Part shown: positions 7,837 to 17,244 of the stretch, one piece after another
How positions within the stretch are numbered: position 1 is the first letter of the stretch
Layout of the letters: every line of letters begins with the position of its first letter
NCBI GenBank assembly: GCA_937899065.1
Contig: CALBPG010000133.1
Span: 1-34,889 of the forward strand
Length of the DNA: 34,889 bases
Reading direction: 5' to 3'
Source of the DNA: an uncultured Allomuricauda sp.
GTDB lineage: Bacteria > Bacteroidota > Bacteroidia > Flavobacteriales > Flavobacteriaceae
Notes under the pieces: generated by a model
The model's database searches: none
Seen by the model: only the letters and a program-made list of their open reading frames with translations
What the model was told of the DNA's origin: nothing
Translations under genes and position numbers: made by a program

Positions 7837-9354
7837 TCAAAAAAGATTAAGCATTTTTTCCGTAGCTTTTATGGCAGATACGGTTTGGTCGGAATCCAAG
7901 CCCCTTGTGGTAAAATCTTTTTCCTTGGTCTTCCAGGTAATGATGGTTTCGCAAAGTGCATCAGAGGTACTTCCAGGAGGAATACGAACTGCATAATCCA
8001 CAAGCGTTGGAAGGGCAATGCCTTCTTTTTGGTAAACCTTGTGCAGCGCGTTGATGAATGCGTCAAACTGACCATCACCTTGGGCACTTTCTTCATATGA
8101 CTTTCCATCAATTTCAATGGAAAGGGTGGTTGAAGGCTTCAATCCTTTGGAATGTGTCAACACATATGATTTCACAAACACGCGTTGCTGGTGCAATTTG
8201 TTGTCCAAAACGTCTGAAATGATAAAGGGCAAATCGTCCTTGGTAACCCGCTCTTTTTTATCCCCCAACTCAATAATACGTTCGGTAACCTTTTTCAATT
8301 CTTCATCATTCAGAGTCAACCCGAGTTCCTGCAAATTCTTTTGAATATTGGCTTTGCCGGAAGTTTTTCCTAATGCGTATTTACGCTTTCTGCCGAAGCG
8401 TTCCGGTAATAAATCATTGAAGTAAAGATTCTTTTTATTATCTCCATCTGCATGTATGCCAGCAGTTTGCGTAAACACATTGTCACCAACAATCGGTTTG
8501 TTGTCTGGGATTCCAAATCCTGTAAATGCCGAAACCAGTTTACTCACCTTGTATAGGGATGATTCTTTGACTCCAATCTCAATGCTGGGTAAAAAATCGT
8601 TGATTACAGCCACCACGCTAGCCAATGGTGCGTTGCCAGCACGTTCACCCATGCCATTGACGGTCAAATGCAATCCGTGGCAACCGGCAGTAAGGGCTTC
8701 TACTACGTTGGCTACGCTCAAGTCGTAGTCATTATGACCATGAAAATCAAAATGATGGTTTGGATATTGGGCGACAATTTCTTTGACGAAGGTTCCCGTT
8801 TCAAAATGGGTTAGGACGCCAAGAGTATCTGGTAATAAAATACGTTTAATGGGCAATTGGGTCAAAAAATCCAAGAATTGAAAAACATACGCTTTGGAAT
8901 CTCGCATACCATTGCTCCAATCTTCAAGATATACGTTTGTCGTTATCCCTTTCTCTTGGGCTTTTTGAACAACTGTCCCTATATCTTTAAAATGTTGTTC
9001 AGGTGTTTTTTTTAACTGATGGGTAAGGTGGTTCATGGATCCTTTGGTCAACAAGTTTTGCACTTTTGCACCTGCTTCTTCCATCCAATCTATGGAAACC
9101 CCACCATCCACAAAGGTTAACACTTCTACTCTTGAAATATACCCTTCGGTTTCAGCCCATTCCGTAATGTTCTTTACAGCTTGGAATTCTCCCTCGGATA
9201 CTCTGGCGGAGGCCACCTCAATTCGGTCTACTTGAAGTTCTTCCAATAGCAATTTGGCCAAGGTCAGTTTTTCAGAGGCCGAAAAGGAAACCCCAGAAGT
9301 TTGCTCTCCATCCCTTAGGGTGGTATCCATAATTTCCACCATGCGTGTTGCCAT
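7837..9354 (-). CDS. leuA: 2-isopropylmalate synthase / citramalate synthase family enzyme with C-terminal regulatory domain
   Basis: A DRE-TIM metallolyase condensing acetyl-CoA with a 2-oxoacid. Position among leuC, leuD and leuB argues for 2-oxoisovalerate and thus 2-isopropylmalate synthase; sequence alone does not exclude (R)-citramalate synthase. Visible: the active-site signature DTTLRDGEQTSG (residues 10-21), the metal-binding H205-G-H207-N-D, NGMGERAGNAPL (233-244), and GIHADGDNKKNLYF in the communicator region. A LeuA-type regulatory/dimerisation domain covers about residues 390-505, ending at TVSAIKATEKMLNLF. At 505 residues it is the long form. ATG 9354 is chosen since the catalytic barrel begins at once (MVEIMDTTLRDGE). 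It starts 27 bases after leuD, within the leu operon. Confidence 0.88.
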   Translation of the reverse strand: MATRMVEIMDTTLRDGEQTSGVSFSASEKLTLAKLLLEELQVDRIEVASARVSEGEFQAVKNITEWAETEGYISRVEVLTFVDGGVSIDWMEEAGAKVQNLLTKGSMNHLTHQLKKTPEQHFKDIGTVVQKAQEKGITTNVYLEDWSNGMRDSKAYVFQFLDFLTQLPIKRILLPDTLGVLTHFETGTFVKEIVAQYPNHHFDFHGHNDYDLSVANVVEALTAGCHGLHLTVNGMGERAGNAPLASVVAVINDFLPSIEIGVKESSLYKVSKLVSAFTGFGIPDNKPIVGDNVFTQTAGIHADGDNKKNLYFNDLLPERFGRKRKYALGKTSGKANIQKNLQELGLTLNDEELKKVTERIIELGDKKERVTKDDLPFIISDVLDNKLHQQRVFVKSYVLTHSKGLKPSTTLSIEIDGKSYEESAQGDGQFDAFINALHKVYQKEGIALPTLVDYAVRIPPGSTSDALCETIITWKTKEKDFTTRGLDSDQTVSAIKATEKMLNLF

Positions 9355-9381
9355 TGCTAGAGCTTATTATTTATGATGCGC

Positions 9382-9978
9382 CTATAGAGGGGTGTTCTGT
9401 GCAAATTGCTGTATGTCTTCCTTGATGTTTAGCAGGTAGTCGATGTCATCGAAACCGTTAAGAAGATTGTCCTTTTTGTAGTCATTTATGGCGAAAGATT
9501 CGCTATGTTCTGTTCCTGCTATGGAGATGGTCTGTGCGGGCAGGTCTACCGTTAACTCGGTTTTGGGATTTTGTTCCAAACTTTTGAAAATAGTATCCAA
9601 AAACTCAGGACTCACTTGAACAGGGAGTACCCCTACGTTCAAACAGTTGTTTCGGAAGATATCTGCAAAGAAACTGGATACCACACATCGAAAACCATAA
9701 TCGTAAACTGCCCATGCAGCGTGTTCTCTTGAAGAACCGGAGCCAAAGTTCTTTCCGCCTACTAGAATTTTTCCTCCGTAGATAGGATTGTTCAGTACAA
9801 AGTGTTCTTTGGGCGTGTTGTCTGAATGGTAGCGCCAATCCCGGAACAAATTGTCACCAAAACCTTTGCGTTCTGTAGCTTTTAAAAAGCGTGCAGGAAT
9901 GATTTGGTCCGTATCCACGTTCTCAATGGGTAAGGGTACCGCGGTGCTAGTGAGTATATTGAATTTATCGTATGCCAT
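9382..9978 (-). CDS. leuD: 3-isopropylmalate dehydratase, small subunit
   Basis: Supplies the mobile swivelling domain that completes the active site of LeuC in the isomerisation of 2- to 3-isopropylmalate. The N-terminus has the expected [14 protein letters not shown] (residues ~19-33), then [12 protein letters not shown], and the aconitase swivel signature [20 protein letters not shown] near residues 71-90, followed by [17 protein letters not shown]. The 198 residues match the usual ~200. It lies between leuC (83 bases upstream, with decayed repeats) and leuA (27 bases downstream). No oddities. Confidence 0.97.
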   Translation of the reverse strand: MAYDKFNILTSTAVPLPIENVDTDQIIPARFLKATERKGFGDNLFRDWRYHSDNTPKEHFVLNNPIYGGKILVGGKNFGSGSSREHAAWAVYDYGFRCVVSSFFADIFRNNCLNVGVLPVQVSPEFLDTIFKSLEQNPKTELTVDLPAQTISIAGTEHSESFAINDYKKDNLLNGFDDIDYLLNIKEDIQQFAQNTPL

Positions 9979-9988
9979 TTTTTCAATT

Positions 9989-10040
9989 ATCAGTTACAAT
10001 GTACAATTAACAATAGGCTTTCTGCCGAAAATTTAATTGT
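9989..10040. repeat. Decayed repeat sequences in the leuD-leuC gap
   Basis: The 83-base gap between leuC and leuD contains one copy of atcagtt (9989-9995), the same heptamer that is tandemly repeated before leuB. It also has an 8-bp inverted repeat, acaattaa at 10003-10010 and ttaattgt at 10033-10040, with 22 bases between. The surrounding text is low in complexity (acaatgtacaattaacaat; ttcattatttattgt). This looks like a remnant of the same kind of repeat, but one heptamer match could arise by chance. Confidence 0.35.
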
Positions 10041-10061
10041 TCATTATTTATTGTGCGTTGT

Positions 10062-11471
10062 TCAAGCTTCTTGTAGTTCCATGAGTTCCCTTGGGTCAGT
10101 AACTTTTCCAGTTACCGCAGCGGCTGCGGCCACCAATGGGCTGGCCAAAAGCGTTCGTGCCCCAGGCCCTTGTCTTCCTTCAAAGTTTCTGTTGGAGGTA
10201 CTTACCGCGTACTTTCCTGCGGGAATTTTATCGTCATTCATGGCCAAACAAGCCGAACATCCGGGTTCTCTCAGTTCAAAACCAGATTCATGCAAAATGT
10301 CCAGAATACCTTCTTCTTTGATGGCCTCTTCCACCCGGTGAGAACCAGGTACCAGCCATGCAGTGACATTATCGGCCTTTTTTCTTCCTTTAATTATGGA
10401 TGCAAAAGCTCTAAAATCCTCAATTCTTCCGTTCGTACAACTTCCTAAAAAGACAAAGTCAATCGGTTTGCCAATCATGGCTTCCCCTTCATTGAAATCC
10501 ATATAGTTCAAGGATTTCTCATAGGTTGCGGCGCCACCACCTACTGCTTCTGCCGTTGGAATGCCATTGCTAATGCCAATTCCCATCCCAGGATTAGTAC
10601 CATAGGTTATCATGGGCTCAATATCGGAAGCACTAAAGGTGATTTCTTTGTCAAATGTAGCGTCAGAATCGGAGTAAAGGGTATCCCAATAGGTCATGGC
10701 TTTGTCCCACGCGGTTCCTTCGGGAGTATATTCTCTTCCTTGAATATAGTTGTATGTTTTTTCATCTGGAGCTATCATTCCGCCACGTGCCCCCATTTCA
10801 ATACTGAGGTTGCAAACGGTCATTCGCCCTTCCATGGACATGTTTCGAAATACTTCACCCGCATACTCCACAAAGTAGCCCGTAGCACCTGAGGTAGTAA
10901 GCTTAGAAATAATGTATAGCGCCACATCTTTGGGAGTGACAGCAGCATTCAGCGCGCCATCAATTGTGATGCGCATACTTTTTGGTTTTGGTTGCATAAT
11001 GCATTGGGTGGAAAGTACCATTTCTACCTCACTAGTGCCGATTCCAAAAGCAATGGCTCCAAAGGCCCCATGGGTAGAAGTATGGGAGTCTCCACATACA
11101 ATGGTCGCACCCGGGACGGTAATTCCATTTTCAGGACCAATTACATGAACAATACCATTTTTCTCATGCCCTAAGCCCCAATAGGGTATACCATGTTGTG
11201 TAGCATTCTCTTCCAATGCCCTTAGTTGGTTGGCAGACAATTTGTCTTTTACAGGAAGATGCTGATTACGGGTAGGCGTATTATGGTCCGCAGTTGCAAA
11301 CGTTCTCTCAGGATAAAGTACTTTGATATTACGGTTCTTAAGACCTAAGAATGCCACTGGACTAGTCACTTCATGAACCAAATGACGGTCAATGAAAAAA
11401 ACATCAGGTCCATTTTCAATACGCTTTACCACATGCGAATCCCAAACCTTGTCAAATAGTGTCTTGCTCAT
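10062..11471 (-). CDS. leuC: 3-isopropylmalate dehydratase, large subunit
   Basis: Aconitase-family subunit carrying the [4Fe-4S] cluster that isomerises 2-isopropylmalate to 3-isopropylmalate together with LeuD. The three cluster cysteines are C345 (FLGSCTNGR) and C405/C408 ([11 protein letters not shown]). Other landmarks are [12 protein letters not shown] (residues 56-67), [15 protein letters not shown] (125-139) and [16 protein letters not shown] (430-445). The 469 residues are normal for the family. It is the first gene of the leu operon; its ATG at 11471 follows an intergenic region of nearly 400 bases shared with a divergent gene. No stretch of leucine codons that would suggest attenuation is visible in the leader. 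Confidence 0.97.
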   Translation of the reverse strand: MSKTLFDKVWDSHVVKRIENGPDVFFIDRHLVHEVTSPVAFLGLKNRNIKVLYPERTFATADHNTPTRNQHLPVKDKLSANQLRALEENATQHGIPYWGLGHEKNGIVHVIGPENGITVPGATIVCGDSHTSTHGAFGAIAFGIGTSEVEMVLSTQCIMQPKPKSMRITIDGALNAAVTPKDVALYIISKLTTSGATGYFVEYAGEVFRNMSMEGRMTVCNLSIEMGARGGMIAPDEKTYNYIQGREYTPEGTAWDKAMTYWDTLYSDSDATFDKEITFSASDIEPMITYGTNPGMGIGISNGIPTAEAVGGGAATYEKSLNYMDFNEGEAMIGKPIDFVFLGSCTNGRIEDFRAFASIIKGRKKADNVTAWLVPGSHRVEEAIKEEGILDILHESGFELREPGCSACLAMNDDKIPAGKYAVSTSNRNFEGRQGPGARTLLASPLVAAAAAVTGKVTDPRELMELQEA

Positions 11472-11866
11472 CTCTTCGTGCGCGATTTACATTAAGCGGA
11501 TAAAAGTAGGGGCAAGGATAAAAGAATTCAAAAAAAATATAGAAAAAATACGATGTTCAAACTATTCGTGAACTTTCTCAAACCTATGCATACCAGTAAA
11601 ATATAATCCTATTTCGTTGATTTGAATGTCAAGCTAGGTTCTGAGTTCATCGTTTCTAAGGTTCAAGCAAAAGGCGTTTTAGGACTTTTTCAATTATCAA
11701 ATATTAGCTAAAGCAATAATTTTGCTATTAAAAAACCAGCATCGGACTTATTTTATTGAATTTTTAACAGTATTACCTTCCCTTTAACGCCACGCTAACG
11801 ATTTGGGGTGAATACTCTTTCTACATTCGAGAGCAATAAAAACAACACCTTAAATAAAACAGACCA
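11472..11866. other. Divergent intergenic region between leuC and the DUF2911 gene
   Basis: A 395-base AT-rich stretch without a convincing gene. It must contain the promoters of the leu operon (minus) and of the DUF2911 gene (plus). Near leuC there is a candidate Bacteroidota promoter (11529-11561). For the plus strand a poor candidate is ttg at 11803-11805 with tacattcg at 11822-11829 (one mismatch to TAnnTTTG, spacer of 16, shorter than usual), about 38 bases before the ATG. Between them I see only a weak 5-bp inverted repeat (agcaa/ttgct near 11720) and no leader peptide, riboswitch-like fold or RNA gene that I can support. Confidence 0.6.
11529..11561 (-). promoter_or_regulatory. Candidate leu operon promoter
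   Basis: On the minus strand, TTG (11560-11558) is followed after 18 bases by TATTTTTTTTG (11539-11529), which resembles the Bacteroidota primary sigma factor signals (-33 TTG, -7 TAnnTTTG) but has extra Ts before the TTG. It lies about 60 bases upstream of the leuC ATG, a sensible leader length. AT-rich sequence makes chance matches likely. Confidence 0.3.
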
Positions 11867-12982
11867 ATGAAAAATTTTTATGTTCTAGGAACTGCACTTT
11901 GTTGTAGTTTCTTCTTTTTGACAAGTACCCCTTGCGATGCCCAGTTGGATTTTTTACCAAGAGGCAGCCAAATGGCCAAAGTGATGCAGCGCATCGGAAA
12001 TACCGATGTTTCCATTACCTATTCCAGACCCAGTGTACAGGATAGAGAAGTATGGGGACAATTGGTACCATATGGTATGAACAATTTGGGCTTCGGAACG
12101 GCCGAATCTTCTCCATGGCGAGCCGGGGCTAATGAAAACACCATTTTTGAAACAACCCATGACCTTCAAATTGGAGGAAAAGATTTGCCTGCGGGAACGT
12201 ATGGGCTTCATATGGTTGTGGAAGAAAATGATGAAGCCACCATCATTTTTTCTAGTAATTATGATGCCTGGGGCAGTTATTTTTATAAACCCAGCGAAGA
12301 TGTACTTCAGGTAAAAGTGAAGACCAATGTGACAGAGCATACCGAACAACTCACTTTCGATTTTACGGAGGTAACGGCTAACTCTGCTAAAGCTTCTTTG
12401 CGCTGGGAAAAGAAACAAATCCCATTCATTATTGAAACCAATGTCACTGAAAATGTCTTGACCCTAATCCGACAAAAACTGCAAAACACTGATGGATTTA
12501 GTCGTCAAAGTTGGGAACAAGCCGCAAATTTTGCCTTAAATAACAATGGTGATTTAAATGAAGCTTTGGGTTGGATTGACGCGGCGATAGATGGTAACTT
12601 TTTTAGTGAAAAAACCTTTGCTAATTTAAATATCAAATCACAAATACTGGCCAAACAAGGTAAACTTGCTGAGTCCCAAACTGTAATGGAAGAGGCTATG
12701 CCGTTGGGAACCGTATTCGATGTGCATCAGTATGGACGCAGACTTATCACAGAAGGGAAGAACGATAAAGCATTTGAGGTATTTAAATGGAATGCGAAAA
12801 AACACAAAGGCACTTGGCCCGTGCATTATGGTTTGGCGAGAGGGTATTCTGCGCTGGGTGATAACAAATCCACCGTCAAACACCTGAAGATGGCCCTGGA
12901 GAATGCACCGGCGCAAGCTAGTCGTGATAGAGTCGCCGCAAACTTGACAAAAGCAGAGAACGGCGAGGGAATCAATTTATAA
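11867..12982 (+). CDS. Exported DUF2911 protein with C-terminal helical (TPR-like) repeats
   Basis: A 371-residue exported protein of unknown biochemical role. The signal peptide (MKNFYVLGTALCCSFFFLTS then TPCDA-Q) suggests cleavage near residue 25. Residues ~35-180 form a DUF2911 domain, recognised by VSITYSRPSVQDREVWGQLVPYG (shown: VSITYSRPSVQDREVWGQLV), WRAGANENTIFE, LPAGTYGLHM and a W-G-SYFYKP motif. Residues ~205-360 hold helical repeats: WEQAANFALNNNGDLNEAL, then NLNIKSQILAKQGKLAES, and HYGLARGYSALGDNKSTVKH, each with the small/large residue pattern of TPRs. The family is common in Bacteroidota and Gemmatimonadota-type genomes. It stands alone between the divergent leu operon and convergent recG. 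Confidence 0.88.
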   Translation: MKNFYVLGTALCCSFFFLTSTPCDAQLDFLPRGSQMAKVMQRIGNTDVSITYSRPSVQDREVWGQLVPYGMNNLGFGTAESSPWRAGANENTIFETTHDLQIGGKDLPAGTYGLHMVVEENDEATIIFSSNYDAWGSYFYKPSEDVLQVKVKTNVTEHTEQLTFDFTEVTANSAKASLRWEKKQIPFIIETNVTENVLTLIRQKLQNTDGFSRQSWEQAANFALNNNGDLNEALGWIDAAIDGNFFSEKTFANLNIKSQILAKQGKLAESQTVMEEAMPLGTVFDVHQYGRRLITEGKNDKAFEVFKWNAKKHKGTWPVHYGLARGYSALGDNKSTVKHLKMALENAPAQASRDRVAANLTKAENGEGINL

Positions 12983-13019
12983 TTTCTTTGAAGTCTATTG
13001 GTCTTTTGGAGTTGCTTGG

Positions 13020-15125
13020 TCAACTAATGTAATTCCAAAGGGCTTTGTTTTGAATATTGGATAGGTATTGGTTACGGATGCCTAAATTTTCCGGTTTTTC
13101 CAGTTTAGGGTCTTCTTTCAATACTTGAATTGCTTTGTGACGGGCGGTTTTCAAAATTTGATTGTCTTTCACAATGTCCGCAATTTTCAGATTGAGCATA
13201 CCACTTTGTTGGGTGCCCATTAAGTCCCCTGGTCCGCGAAGCTTTAAGTCCACTTCTGCAATTTCAAAGCCATCGTTCGTTCGTACCATGGTCTCCAATC
13301 GGGTTTTGGCATCATCTGAGAGTTTGTGGCCGGTCATCAGAATACAAAAACTTTGTTCTGCACCACGGCCTACACGTCCGCGTAGCTGATGTAGTTGCGA
13401 TAACCCAAACCGCTCGGTACTTTCAATAACCATCACCGAAGCGTTCGGTACGTTTACGCCGACTTCAATCACTGTAGTCGCTACCATAATCTGGGTTTCA
13501 CCCCGAACGAAGCGTTCCATCTCATAATCTTTATCAGCGGGTTTCATTTTTCCGTGAACAATGGAAATTTGATATTGGTCATTCGGAAAATCCCGCACAA
13601 TACTCTCATACCCATCCATTAAATCTTTGTAATCCAAAGCTTCGGATTCTTGAATCAAGGGATAAACGATGTACACTTGTCTTCCTTTGGCAATTTCATT
13701 TTTAAGAAACCCAAAAACTTTCAATCGGTTGGAATCAAATCGATGTACGGTTTTAATGGGTTTTCGGCCAGGGGGTAGTTCGTCAATAACCGAAATATCC
13801 AAATCTCCATAAAGACTCATGGCCAAGGTTCTTGGAATCGGAGTAGCCGTCATAACCAAAATATGTGGCGGAATGGTATTTTTTTTCCAGAGTTTGGAGC
13901 GCTGTGCCACACCAAACCGATGTTGTTCATCAATAATGGCCAATCCCAAGTTTTTGAACTGCACTTTATCTTCCAGTAGGGCATGGGTGCCCACCAAGAA
14001 AGACAAACTTCCATCCTGCAAATTGGCATGAATCGTTTTCCGAGCAGCTTGCTTAGTGGAACCCGTAAGTAATGCTATTTCGATATCCATCTCTCCCAAT
14101 AATTCCTTCAAACCATTGAAGTGCTGTTGCGCAAGGATTTCAGTAGGAGCCATAAGACAGGCTTGAAAACCGTTATCTACCGCTAGCAGCATGCTGAGCA
14201 AGGCCACGATGGTCTTTCCTGAACCTACATCACCTTGAAGTAAACGGTTCATTTGGGCATGGCTCCCCAAATCATTGCGTATTTCCTTGATGACTTTTTT
14301 TTGTGCCCCCGTTAGCTCAAAAGGGAGGTGTTTTTCAAAGAAGGTATTGAATGTTGCTCCTACTTGATTGAAGGGCATTCCCTTGATTTTATGTTTGCGT
14401 AGGTTTTTTTTCAGGAGGAGTTGCAGCTGGATGAAAAAAAGTTCTTCGAATTTTAAGCGAAACCGAGCTTTGGCTAGTAATTCTTGACTTTCAGGAAAAT
14501 GGATGTTGATAAACGCCAGCTTTCTTGGCAATAATTGAAACTCATTTAAAATATCCGAGGACAAGCATTCCTGCAAAACATCCTGGGTTTCTGTTAATAG
14601 CTGCCCCATCATTCCGAGAACGACCTTATTGGTAACGCCTCTAGCCGAAAGCTTCTCAGTGGAGGGATACAGCGGTTGCATTGTCGAACGCTGTGTGGCT
14701 TGATGTTGTTTTAATAATTCCATTTCTGGATGGGCCATGGAATAGACCGCGCCATATTGTGAAATACGACCAAATACAACATAAGCTTGATTGAGCTCCA
14801 ACCGGTCCCGAATCCATTTATGCGAACGGAACCAAACCAATTCCATTTGCCCTGTTTCATCTGCAAAAGTGGCCACCAATCGTTTTCCCCTTCGCTGTTC
14901 AACCGTTTTAATGTGAATTACTTTCCCAACGACTTGGACATCGGCACCGCTGTTTTTCAAAGAAGCGATTTTGTGGTACTGGGTTTATTCCAAATAGCGA
15001 TTGGGATACAATTGAAGTAAATCCAAATAGGTATCAATACCAAGCTCCTCCTTTAACAAAGCCGCTCGATTCGGGCCTACGCTTTTCAGATAGGTTATGG
15101 GAGTACCTAGAATTTTCGCATTCAT
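13020..15125 (-). pseudogene. recG: ATP-dependent DNA helicase RecG, interrupted by an in-frame stop at codon 47
   Basis: RecG remodels stalled replication forks and Holliday junctions. The complete frame from ATG 15125 would encode 701 residues, normal for RecG, and reads MNAKILGTPITYLKSVGPNR at its start, matching the RecG N-terminus. TAA at 14987-14985 (codon 47; ...YPNRYLE-stop-TQYHKIASL) breaks it. Downstream, 646 codons stay open: wedge/OB domain (KRLVATFADETGQMELVWF), Walker A GDVGSGKT (298-305 in full numbering), DEQH box (399-402), and GRVGRG in motif VI. The first possible restart is TTG at 14960, nine codons past the stop, which would drop 55 residues before the wedge domain. No other damage is visible, so this is a very recent mutation or a base-call error; a shortened working protein cannot be excluded. 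It diverges from the M1 peptidase gene by 46 bases. Confidence 0.85.
14985..14987 (-). other. Premature in-frame TAA in recG
   Basis: Plus-strand tta at 14985-14987 is TAA in the recG frame, between GAA (Glu46) and ACC (Thr48). Family members usually have a short D/E-R/K-T at this place, so AAA or another sense codon one base away from TAA is the likely original. Confidence 0.9.
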
Positions 15126-15171
15126 CAAACTAAAATATGTAATTTGGAGTGACTTTTGTTACCTACTGTCC

Positions 15172-17244
15172 ATGAAACGGCCCATACTCCTTTTCTTACT
15201 TATTTTCAGCGTTAGCACTTGGGCTCAGGAACAAGATAAGCTAGACTTCAAAAAAGCGAAAATCACCATTGCGCCCAATCCGTTTTTCAAAGCCATTCAG
15301 GGTGAAGTACAATATCTTTTTGATGTAGAAAAGTCCTTGGACAGCTTTTATCTTGATGCGAAGGATATGAACGTTTCCAAGGTGTTACTCAATGAAAAAT
15401 CGGTTCGATATCGCTTGACAAAGGATAAGCTTATTATTCAAAAAAAAATAAAACCTTCCGTTGAAAACACTTTACTGGTATTATATGATTGCAAACCCAA
15501 ACAGACGGTATATTTTGAAAACTGGAATGGAGGCAATGCCGGAAGAGAAGAAATCTGGACGCAAGGCCAAGGCAAATACAGTAGGCATTGGGTGCCTAGT
15601 TTTGATGACATGAACGAGAAGGTCGAGTTTGATTTGGATATCATCTTCGATTCTCGTTATACCGTTATTGCCAATGGTAAGTTGATAACCGAAAAACAAG
15701 ATCAGGGAGTCACCATATGGTCTTTTGACATGACCCAGCCTATGAGTAGCTATTTGTTGGCTTTTGCCATTGGCAAGTATACAAAGAAACAAGAGTTTTC
15801 TTCTTCAGGCGTTCCGTTTTCATTATACTATAAGGCAGGGGATAGCCTGAAATCAGAACCTACCTATCGGTATTCCAAAAGAATATTTGACTTTTTGGAG
15901 AACGAAATTGGGGTGCCTTATCCTTGGCAAGATTACAAACAAGTTCCTGTTCATGATTTTCTCTATGCTGGGATGGAGAATACGACAGCGACTTTCTTTT
16001 CCAATCGGTATGTGATTGATTCGATAGCTTTTACCGATAAAAACTATGTCAATGTCAACGCCCATGAACTGGCACATCAGTGGTTTGGTAATTTTGTGAC
16101 TGAAGAAAGTGGGGAACATCACTGGCTACATGAAGGTTTTGCTACCTACTATGCCTATTTGGCTGAAAAGGAATTGTTCGGCTCAAACCATTTTTACTGG
16201 AAACTTTGGGATACCGCCAAAGCCTTGAACAGTATGTCCAAAGAAGGTAATGGGGAAGCCTTGACCAATCCGCAGGCCGGAAGTTTGACCTTTTATGAAA
16301 AGGGTGCCTGGGCCTTGGTTATCCTTCGGAATATTGTTGGCGAAGATGCATTTCGAACGGGAATACAGAACTATCTCAATCGTTTTGCCTATCAAAACGT
16401 GACCGTTCAAGAATTCATGTGGGAGATGCGAAAGGCTTCTGGAATGAAACTTGCCGGTTTTGAAGAGATTTGGTTGCACCAATCCGAATTTCCTATGGAG
16501 CAAGCCAAACAACTTTTAGCGTTACAGAACAAAGACCTTTCGGATTATTTTCAGTTTAGCGAAAAAGAGAATCTCACCACAAATTTTTTGAAAGAAGTAT
16601 GGTCCGAAAAGCGTTCTGAACCTTTTAAAAAACAAGTGGTGCTCGACGTCAGAAGTCAAATTTCAGATACCCTTTGGAGTGCGCTTTTGAAAACGGAAAG
16701 CACTTTGGTTCGTCAGGCATTCGCCCAATCCACGACCAAAGTAAATGACACGATAAAATTGTTGTTCAAATCGCTTCTAAAGGATTTTAGCTACCAAACG
16801 CGGGAAACAGCACTATACCGTTTATGGGTGGATTTTCCTTTGGAGAGAAGACAAGTATTGGATGAAACCGAGGATTTTATGCGTTGTGAAAACAGCAGTT
16901 TGAAACTTTTATGGTATACCTTGGCATTGGCCACCTCAGAATATAGGGAAGGGGAGAAGTTAGGATTTTATCAAACCTTGGAAGCCTATACCAACCCCGA
17001 CCATCATTTTGAAGAGCGGTTGTTGGCATTTCAGTATTTGAATAATCTTGCGCCTTTTTCCAATTCTGTATTGAAAAATCTGATTTCGGGAAGTATGCAC
17101 CATGTATGGTATTTTAAAAAGAGCTGTCGTAAGCTCTTGAAAGACTTTTCCCAAGAAGCCCAAGGTCAGGAACGCATTCGGGCACTCTATGCTAGCCTCA
17201 GTGCGGAAGAGCAAAAGTTCATTGATAAAACTCTTGCGAAATGA
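15172..17244 (+). CDS. Exported M1-family zinc aminopeptidase
   Basis: A 690-residue metallopeptidase releasing N-terminal residues from peptides, probably in the periplasm. The frame is open from 15097, but ATG 15172 is chosen: it starts the signal peptide MKRPILLFLLIFSVSTWAQE, and the upstream part overlaps recG. The substrate-recognition motif G267-M-E-N (YAGMENTTATFF) is followed by the zinc site H298-E299-L-A-H302 with the third ligand E321 (LHEGFATYYA), the exact M1 spacing. Residues ~20-190 form the beta-rich N-terminal domain, ~190-450 the catalytic domain, and the rest is helical (ARM-like). Its stop codon overlaps the start of the patatin gene (ATGA), so the two are translationally coupled. 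Confidence 0.94.
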   Translation: MKRPILLFLLIFSVSTWAQEQDKLDFKKAKITIAPNPFFKAIQGEVQYLFDVEKSLDSFYLDAKDMNVSKVLLNEKSVRYRLTKDKLIIQKKIKPSVENTLLVLYDCKPKQTVYFENWNGGNAGREEIWTQGQGKYSRHWVPSFDDMNEKVEFDLDIIFDSRYTVIANGKLITEKQDQGVTIWSFDMTQPMSSYLLAFAIGKYTKKQEFSSSGVPFSLYYKAGDSLKSEPTYRYSKRIFDFLENEIGVPYPWQDYKQVPVHDFLYAGMENTTATFFSNRYVIDSIAFTDKNYVNVNAHELAHQWFGNFVTEESGEHHWLHEGFATYYAYLAEKELFGSNHFYWKLWDTAKALNSMSKEGNGEALTNPQAGSLTFYEKGAWALVILRNIVGEDAFRTGIQNYLNRFAYQNVTVQEFMWEMRKASGMKLAGFEEIWLHQSEFPMEQAKQLLALQNKDLSDYFQFSEKENLTTNFLKEVWSEKRSEPFKKQVVLDVRSQISDTLWSALLKTESTLVRQAFAQSTTKVNDTIKLLFKSLLKDFSYQTRETALYRLWVDFPLERRQVLDETEDFMRCENSSLKLLWYTLALATSEYREGEKLGFYQTLEAYTNPDHHFEERLLAFQYLNNLAPFSNSVLKNLISGSMHHVWYFKKSCRKLLKDFSQEAQGQERIRALYASLSAEEQKFIDKTLAK

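Noticed and set aside
11472..11640. Leucine attenuator leader peptide upstream of leuC
   Set aside because: No short open frame with a run of leucine codons and no following terminator/antiterminator hairpin is seen on the minus strand.
15097..15171. Earlier start for the M1 peptidase (GTG/ATG at 15097)
   Set aside because: It would overlap the divergent recG gene and place 25 residues before a perfect signal peptide beginning at ATG 15172.
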